Positions 7,402 through 10,866 of a DNA stretch of 10,866 nucleotides are shown piece after piece. The DNA comes from an uncultured Atopobiaceae bacterium (GTDB lineage Bacteria > Actinomycetota > Coriobacteriia > Coriobacteriales > Atopobiaceae). A model generated the notes under the pieces. It made no database searches. It saw nothing but the letters and a program-made list of their open reading frames with translations, and had not been told where the DNA came from. The DNA lies in the NCBI GenBank assembly GCA_944321005.1, contig CALUJT010000052.1, positions 1 through 10,866 on the forward strand, written 5' to 3'. The position numbers and the translations under genes were made by a program. The number at the start of each line of letters is the position of its first letter. Position 1 is the stretch's first letter.

Positions 7402-8559
7402 CTAGATCTTCTCCATGTTGGCCAGCACGCTCGTGTACCAGTGGTCCGCGTTGGGCGGGCAGTACTTCTTGGCGCCGGCATAGGTGAGCTGGCCGCCGTA
7501 GCCGATGGCGAGGCCCTCCACGTGGTCCCAGATGGCCTCCTCCCAGCTGCTCCAGCTCGAGCTGCCCCAGCCCCAGGCGTTGTGGGGGAGGAAGCACACG
7601 CGTCCCGTGGAGCTCTCCACGGTGGAGATGGCGGGGGAGAAGCGCGGGTCTACGCCAAACTCCCAGGCGGCCTCGGCGAACGTGGCGCCCTGGCCCGCGA
7701 GGGGGGAGCCGGCGAGGTAGGCGTCGATGCGCGCGCTCCACTCGGAGACGAAGGCCTGCTTGTCGCTCGACCAGTCGACGCTCCCGGCGTCGGGGCTCTC
7801 GGGAACCTCGACCGGCGCCTCGGAGCCGGAGCCGGTGGTGAACGTGGGGTCCTCGACCTCGTCCTGCGCCTCGGACTCCGCCGCCTGCTCGGCGGCGGCC
7901 TTCTCCGCGGCGGCGCGCTCGGCCTCCTCGCGGGCGCGCTGGGCAGCCTCGAGGGCCGCGCGGCGCTGGGCCTCCTCGGCGGCCGCCTGGGCGGCGATCT
8001 TCTCCTCGAGCTCGCCGCGGGCCTGCTCGGCCTCGGCGAGAGCGTCCTCGGCGCGCTGCTGCTCCTCCTCGGCCTCCTGCTGCTGGCCGTCGAGGGCGAT
8101 GCGCGTCTGCGTGAGCTCGTTCTCCAGGGCAACGAGCTCGTCGAGGGCGCTGGTGTTCTTCGCCTGGATGACGTCGAGGTACTGGATCGTGGAGAGGAGG
8201 TCGTAGAAGTCGTCCGCGCCGAGCAGGAGCTCGACGAGCCCGCCGGAGCCCTGCTGCATCTTGTAGAGGGTGCGCAGGGAGCTCTCGGCCAGCTCGCGCT
8301 GCTCGGGCAGCCTGCGCTCTATCTCGTCGATGCGCTCCTGGTTCTCGTCAATCTGCCCTTGAAGCTCCTCGACGCGCTGCGTGGCAGCCTCGTAGTCCTG
8401 GTTGCCCTGCTGGATCTGCTGCTGGACCGCCTGGAGCTCCTCGGCGGGGTCTGCGACCGCGGCGTTGGGGCTGGCGAGAAGGGCGGCGATGGTGACGGCA
8501 AAACCGCACGTCACGGCCTTGACGGCACGGCCTAGGCGGGGTGTTGTCTCGGACCTCAA
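7402..8559 (-). CDS. Secreted coiled-coil (PcsB/CwlO-like) protein with lysozyme-like domain
   Basis: Probable peptidoglycan hydrolase acting outside the membrane. 385 residues. A signal peptide (about 1-36; hydrophobic CGFAVTIAALLAS, cleavage likely at AVA|DP) leads into a coiled coil (about 38-235). The segment SLRTLYKMQQGSGGLVELLLGADDFYDLLS (in 93-123) is the characteristic hinge of PcsB/CwlO/EnvC-type coiled coils, whose relatives are controlled by FtsEX. An Ala/Glu/Arg-rich helix and an acidic linker (about 236-262) follow. The C-terminal domain (about 265-385) has FGVDPRFSPAISTVESS with candidate catalytic Glu315, then HNAWGWGSSSWSSWEEAI, and Cys322 and Cys367 that could form a disulphide. 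It lacks NlpC/P60 Cys-His signatures and looks like a lysozyme/transglycosylase fold; that reading is an inference. The TTG start is supported by GGAGG nine bases upstream, and no ATG or GTG precedes the signal peptide in frame. Confidence 0.8.
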   Translation of the reverse strand: MRSETTPRLGRAVKAVTCGFAVTIAALLASPNAAVADPAEELQAVQQQIQQGNQDYEAATQRVEELQGQIDENQERIDEIERRLPEQRELAESSLRTLYKMQQGSGGLVELLLGADDFYDLLSTIQYLDVIQAKNTSALDELVALENELTQTRIALDGQQQEAEEEQQRAEDALAEAEQARGELEEKIAAQAAAEEAQRRAALEAAQRAREEAERAAAEKAAAEQAAESEAQDEVEDPTFTTGSGSEAPVEVPESPDAGSVDWSSDKQAFVSEWSARIDAYLAGSPLAGQGATFAEAAWEFGVDPRFSPAISTVESSTGRVCFLPHNAWGWGSSSWSSWEEAIWDHVEGLAIGYGGQLTYAGAKKYCPPNADHWYTSVLANMEKI

Positions 8560-8568
8560 GAGCTATGA

Positions 8569-8573
8569 CCTCC
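8569..8573 (-). promoter_or_regulatory. Shine-Dalgarno supporting TTG start
   Basis: On the minus strand GGAGG lies 9 bases before TTG (8557-8559). The encoded N-terminus immediately forms a basic n-region and hydrophobic core of a signal peptide, which supports this rare start codon. Confidence 0.65.
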
Positions 8574-8621
8574 GTGATCGGCGGGCCTTGGAAAGGCTCG
8601 CTTCAACAAACAATCTTTTTG

Positions 8622-8627
8622 ATTCTA
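8622..8627 (-). promoter_or_regulatory. Candidate -10 element for the hydrolase gene
   Basis: TAGAAT on the minus strand matches TATAAT at five of six positions and sits in the AT-rich patch upstream of the TTG start. The sequence 17-18 bases further upstream (CGGTGA/GCGGTG) is a poor -35, so the promoter may need an activator or may lie elsewhere. Confidence 0.35.
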
Positions 8628-8681
8628 CGACGGAAGGCAGCGTATCACCGCATCTACACGACTCTAGACCGCGGGTTGAGG

Positions 8682-8693
8682 GTAACCGGTTAC
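8682..8693. promoter_or_regulatory. 12-bp perfect palindrome, possible operator
   Basis: GTAACCGGTTAC is a perfect palindrome with a central CG, lying about 125 bases before the hydrolase start and about 55 bases beyond its candidate -10. The shape resembles LacI-family operators, and its GTAAC half-site resembles actinobacterial MtrA-type half-sites, although MtrA boxes are normally direct repeats. Which regulator, if any, binds cannot be decided here. Confidence 0.4.
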
Positions 8694-8729
8694 GCACGGG
8701 GTCGTCCGTCCCGCCCGTCAGCCGTGAGG

Positions 8730-8766
8730 AAAAAATCCCGCGACCCTAATGAGTAGGGCCGCGGGA
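8730..8766 (-). terminator. Intrinsic terminator of usp
   Basis: Arms 8736-8748 and 8754-8766 form a 13-bp stem with one mismatch around a 5-base loop (ATGAG). On the minus strand the stem is followed at once by six T's (A-run at 8730-8735 on plus). This is a classical rho-independent terminator for the leftward usp transcript. Confidence 0.9.
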
Positions 8767-8777
8767 CGGGGAGGTCG

Positions 8778-8807
8778 GACGGCGCGCCTGGGGGATGGCG
8801 CGCCGTC
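8778..8807 (-). terminator. GC-rich hairpin after usp, without T-tract
   Basis: GACGGCGCGCC at 8778-8788 and its exact complement at 8797-8807 form an 11-bp stem with an 8-base loop, 28 bases after the usp stop and just before the true terminator. With no T-run of its own, it may protect the mRNA 3' end or assist the next hairpin. Confidence 0.55.
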
Positions 8808-8835
8808 GCTTTGCGCCGGAGGGCGCTGACCAAGG

Positions 8836-9300
8836 CTACTTGATGATGAGGGTGTCGCAGTCCGTGTTGCGCGTGAGGAACGTGGAGATGGAGCCGAGGA
8901 TGGCGTACTTGATGGAGGAGAGCCCGCGCGCGCCGCAGATCACGAGGTCGGGCTGGATGACGTCGAGCATCTCGTCCTTGAGGGTCTCGCGGATGCGCCC
9001 GGCGCGGACGATGACCTCGACCTTCTTGATGTCGGGGTTGGCCTCGGCAGCCTTGACCTTGGCGTCTATGGAGTCGCGGAAGGCCTTCTCGAGGGACGGG
9101 ATGATGTCCACCGGGAAGGTGCCCGCGGCCTCGAGGGCCGTGGAGTCGATGACGTAGCCGATGTAGAGCTCCGCGTTGTCGTTGGCGGCCATGACGATGG
9201 CTCGGTCGAGGACCTTGTCCTGCTGGTCGGAGCCGTCCAGGGAGACGAAGATCTTGTCGTAGCCGAGGTCTTGATAGGTTTGCGTGGCGGTGTCGGCCAT
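8836..9300 (-). CDS. Universal stress protein (UspA family), ATP-binding type
   Basis: A single-domain cytoplasmic universal stress protein of 154 residues, the usual length. The N-terminal strand KIFVSLDGSDQQDKVLDRA (16-34) carries the Asp typical of the nucleotide site. The C-terminal motif is complete: Gly123-x2-Gly126-x9-Gly136-Ser137, within CGARGLSSIKYAILGSIST. This is the pattern of the ATP-binding MJ0577-like subgroup, not of UspA proteins that lack nucleotide. The ATG at 9298-9300 has AAGGGAG (9306-9312) five bases upstream. The gene is a monocistronic leftward unit, with its own terminator behind it and uppP diverging in front. Its precise role (dormancy, stress or energy sensing) cannot be read from sequence. 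Confidence 0.93.
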   Translation of the reverse strand: MADTATQTYQDLGYDKIFVSLDGSDQQDKVLDRAIVMAANDNAELYIGYVIDSTALEAAGTFPVDIIPSLEKAFRDSIDAKVKAAEANPDIKKVEVIVRAGRIRETLKDEMLDVIQPDLVICGARGLSSIKYAILGSISTFLTRNTDCDTLIIK

Positions 9301-9483
9301 GATGGCTCCCTTCTGGGTCCGCGGGCGGTTCCTGCGGGTTGGGTTACTTATGCCCCCGAGCCCTGCGGGCGGGCCGTTCTTCTCGCCAAGCGGCGTAGTT
9401 TTTCGGTGGCGGTCGGCGGGCGGTTCCGGGTTTGCCGCGGGCAAGCGACAATATAGGGCGGCTAGACTCGCAAGGGAGGAACC
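9301..9483. promoter_or_regulatory. Divergent usp/uppP promoter region
   Basis: 183 bases holding both promoters. Towards uppP, ACAATATAGG (9448-9457) is an AT-rich island with TATAGG as possible -10 and TTTGCC (9431-9436) as a short-spaced -35. TAGACT at 9463-9468 is too close to the start codon to be convincing. Towards usp, CATAAG (minus strand of 9347-9352) is a possible -10 about 47 bases before the ATG. The 12-mer GCGGGCGGTTCC occurs twice, at 9321-9332 and 9416-9427. None of these elements is strong. Confidence 0.4.
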
Positions 9484-10407
9484 GTGAATTTCATCGAGCT
9501 CGTGAAGGCCGCCGTCTTTGGCCTCGTGGAGGGCGTGACCGAGTGGCTGCCCATCTCCTCGACGGGGCACATGCTGCTGCTCAACCAGTTTCTGACGCTG
9601 GACGTCTCCGAGGACTTCTGGAACATGTTCCTGGTGGTCATCCAGCTGGGCGCCATCCTGGCCGTCTGCGTGGTCTTCTTCGGCAAGCTCAACCCGTTCT
9701 CGCCCAGGAAGGGCAAGGCGGGACGCCGCGCCACCTGGTCGCTCTGGGCAAAGACGATCGTGGCCTGCGTGCCGGCAGCCGCGGTGGGCATCCCCATCGA
9801 CGACTGGATGGAGGAGCACCTGGGCAGCCCCTTCGTCATCGCGGCGGCGCTCATCGTCTACGGCGTCGCCTTCATCGTGATCGAGACCGTGCGCGAGCGT
9901 CGCGCGGCGGCCCTTCCCGTACCGTCCCCCGGCAGGCACTTTGCCGCCGGCGCCGAGCCCGAGCGCCCCTCGAGCACGGAGCTCGCCGACGCCGAGGCGC
10001 GCATCCAGACGGTCGACGACATCGACTGGAAGACGGCGCTGGGCATCGGTCTCTTCCAGGTGCTCTCCATCGTCCCCGGCACCTCGCGCTCCGGCTCCAC
10101 CATCATCGGAGGCCTCATCCTGGGCTGCTCGCGAACCGCGGTGGCCGAGTTCACGTTCTTCCTGGCCATCCCGGTCATGTTTGGCGCGAGCGCGCTGCGC
10201 CTGGTGAAGTTCTTCCTCGCGGGCAACGCCCTCAGCTCGCCCGAGGCAGCCGTCCTGGGCGTGGGCTGCGGCGTGGCCTTCGTGGTCTCCGTGGCGGTCA
10301 TCCGCTTCCTCATGGGCTTCGTGCGCAAGCACGACTTCAAGCCCTTCGGCTGGTACAGGATCGTTCTGGGCGCGGCCGTGATCGCATGGTTCGCGCTCGT
10401 GGGTTAG
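9484..10407 (+). CDS. uppP: Undecaprenyl-diphosphate phosphatase
   Basis: Integral membrane enzyme that removes a phosphate from undecaprenyl diphosphate so the lipid carrier can be reused for peptidoglycan and other wall polymers; loss or overexpression of this family changes bacitracin sensitivity. 307 residues. Motif 1, GLVEGVTEWLPISSTGHM (13-30), holds Glu16 and Glu20; motif 2, PGTSRSGST (198-206), holds the essential-type Arg202. Several hydrophobic helices are visible, including MFLVVIQLGAILAVCVVFF, FVIAAALIVYGVAFIVI, ILGVGCGVAFVVSVAVI-like and IVLGAAVIAWFALVG segments. A polar loop of about 40 residues (137-178) makes the protein longer than the common 265-280. The GTG at 9484 follows AAGGGAGG (9472-9479). 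The next gene begins 14 bases after the stop, so a wall-synthesis operon is likely. Confidence 0.96.
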   Translation: MNFIELVKAAVFGLVEGVTEWLPISSTGHMLLLNQFLTLDVSEDFWNMFLVVIQLGAILAVCVVFFGKLNPFSPRKGKAGRRATWSLWAKTIVACVPAAAVGIPIDDWMEEHLGSPFVIAAALIVYGVAFIVIETVRERRAAALPVPSPGRHFAAGAEPERPSSTELADAEARIQTVDDIDWKTALGIGLFQVLSIVPGTSRSGSTIIGGLILGCSRTAVAEFTFFLAIPVMFGASALRLVKFFLAGNALSSPEAAVLGVGCGVAFVVSVAVIRFLMGFVRKHDFKPFGWYRIVLGAAVIAWFALVG

Positions 10408-10421
10408 GGGGCAGAGTGCCT

Positions 10422-10742
10422 ATGGAGAAGAACCTCGTGACGTCGCCCGTCCGCCGCCTTCCCGCCCTGGCGCTCGCGCTGGCCCTCGCTGCCGGCGCGG
10501 CCTGCGGCATGCTCCCGCGCACGGCCCTCGCCGTGGAGGGGGAGGCCGCGGCAGCGGAGGCGGCGCCCGCCGAGACCGATGCCGCTCCCGCCGAGGGCGC
10601 CGCCGCTCCCGCCGACGCCGGGACCACCTGGTCCGCAGACGCCCCGCCCGAGGTCTCAGCCCCCGTGGCCCTTCTCGTGGACCGTGCCACCGGCACCGTC
10701 CTCTTTGAGCGCGAGGCGGACGCCCTGCGCACCCCCGCCTCC
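10422..10742 (+). CDS. D-alanyl-D-alanine carboxypeptidase N-terminus, broken at 3' side
   Basis: Start of a penicillin-binding-protein 5/6 type D,D-carboxypeptidase, which trims the terminal D-Ala of peptidoglycan stems outside the membrane. The signal peptide (RRLPALALALALAAGAACG, ending near ALA-VEG) is followed by a low-complexity Ala/Glu/Pro linker. The peptidase S11 opening SAPVALLVDRATGTVLFEREAD then leads to RTPAS. Ser107 stands where the catalytic Ser of SxxK is expected, but the Lys never comes: from codon 108 the frame reads as RpoC. Only the first 107 residues therefore belong to this gene. ATG 10422 has AGGGGG (10406-10411) ten bases upstream; GTG 10416 in the same frame is an alternative. 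It is probably co-transcribed with uppP. Confidence 0.8.
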
Positions 10743-10866
10743 GGTTACCCCCCCCGGCGCCTGGTGGACGCGTCGCAGGAGGTCATCATCCGGGAGGAGG
10801 ACTGCTGCACCCACGACGGCATCACCATCTCCGAGATCAGCGAGAACGGTCAGGTCATCGAGACGA
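10743..10866 (+). CDS. rpoC: RNA polymerase beta' (RpoC) internal fragment, misjoined
   Basis: About 41 codons open to the window edge, in the same frame as the carboxypeptidase upstream. The residues GYPPRRLVDASQEVIIREED then CCTHDGITISEI match the RpoC region that in Escherichia coli reads [20 protein letters not shown] then DCGTHEGI, including the first Cys of the second zinc site. Three positions that are normally invariant differ: Leu-Thr is Pro-Pro, and the Gly after the zinc Cys is Cys. There is no RpoC start or upstream part, so this is a fragment from elsewhere in the genome. It is best explained as an assembly or read chimera at a contig end. Confidence 0.8.

Larger units (their letters stand above)
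8560..8835. other. Gene-free region between usp and the hydrolase gene
   Basis: 276 bases whose left part (about 8600-8700) is clearly less GC-rich than the flanks. Read on the minus strand from usp it holds a GC hairpin, an intrinsic terminator, a 12-bp palindrome, and a TAGAAT -10-like hexamer (8622-8627) about 60 bases before the TTG start. No -35 matches well. Short open frames on the plus strand here show no ribosome site or recognisable protein. Confidence 0.6.

Noticed and set aside
7441..8535. 364-codon plus-strand frame opposite the coiled-coil gene
   Set aside because: Its Leu/Gly/Ala-rich runs are the complement of the Glu/Ala/Gln coiled-coil codons. The minus-strand product has signal peptide, known coiled-coil hinge and a folded C-terminal domain.
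8541..8756. Small plus-strand frames in the usp-hydrolase gap
   Set aside because: No ribosome site, no recognisable product, and they run through the terminator stem and upstream elements of the leftward genes.
9301..10332. Extension of the universal stress protein frame far upstream over uppP
   Set aside because: The frame stays open only because of base composition. The ATG at 9298-9300 has AAGGGAG upstream and the product from it is exactly family length.
1..10866. A new defence, mobile or biosynthetic system
   Set aside because: Every sizeable stretch is explained by a housekeeping or envelope gene. No transposase, integrase, repeat array, toxin-antitoxin pair or tRNA was found, and the one strange junction is better read as an artefact.

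Overview
The window reads as a piece of a high-GC (about 70% by eye) actinobacterial chromosome, most likely from class Coriobacteriia (Olsenella/Atopobium/Collinsella relatives). This rests on the strong G/C third-position bias, GTG and TTG starts behind purine-rich Shine-Dalgarno sites, and gene content that mixes actinobacterial style with a Firmicutes-like tmk-holB-ricT order. It is an inference from style and gene content, not from a marker-gene search. The content is mostly core housekeeping. I see no CRISPR array, insertion sequence, prophage, tRNA or rRNA, and no coherent new defence or metabolic system.

Layout, left to right. (1) The 3' part of a type IA DNA topoisomerase (+), cut by the window edge, with four zinc-ribbon modules and a basic tail. 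(2) A cytoplasmic glycoside hydrolase of family 2 (+). (3) A tight cluster on + of thymidylate kinase (tmk), DNA polymerase III delta' subunit (holB) and a PSP1/RicT protein with a long basic tail; holB and ricT overlap by 22 bases. (4) A perfect 15-bp hairpin that can end transcription from both sides. (5) On -, an exported protein with a PcsB/CwlO-like coiled coil and a lysozyme-like C-terminal domain, read from a TTG start. (6) A 276-bp gap with a 12-bp palindrome, a tandem hairpin/terminator pair and a weak promoter candidate. (7) On -, a single-domain universal stress protein with an intact ATP-binding motif. (8) A 183-bp divergent promoter region. (9) On +, undecaprenyl-diphosphate phosphatase (uppP) followed 14 bases later by the signal peptide and N-terminus of a D-Ala-D-Ala carboxypeptidase.

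The most important observation is at the right end. The carboxypeptidase reading frame runs up to the serine of its expected SxxK motif and then continues, in frame, as RNA polymerase beta' (RpoC) sequence from about 10743 to the edge. Two unrelated essential genes are joined at a point where their sequences happen to look alike, and the RpoC part carries changes at normally invariant positions. An assembly or chimeric-read artefact at a contig end is much more likely than a real fusion.

Functional themes: DNA topology and replication (topoisomerase, Tmk, HolB), RNA processing (RicT) and cell-envelope maintenance (coiled-coil hydrolase, UppP, carboxypeptidase). The GH2 enzyme is the only clearly catabolic gene.
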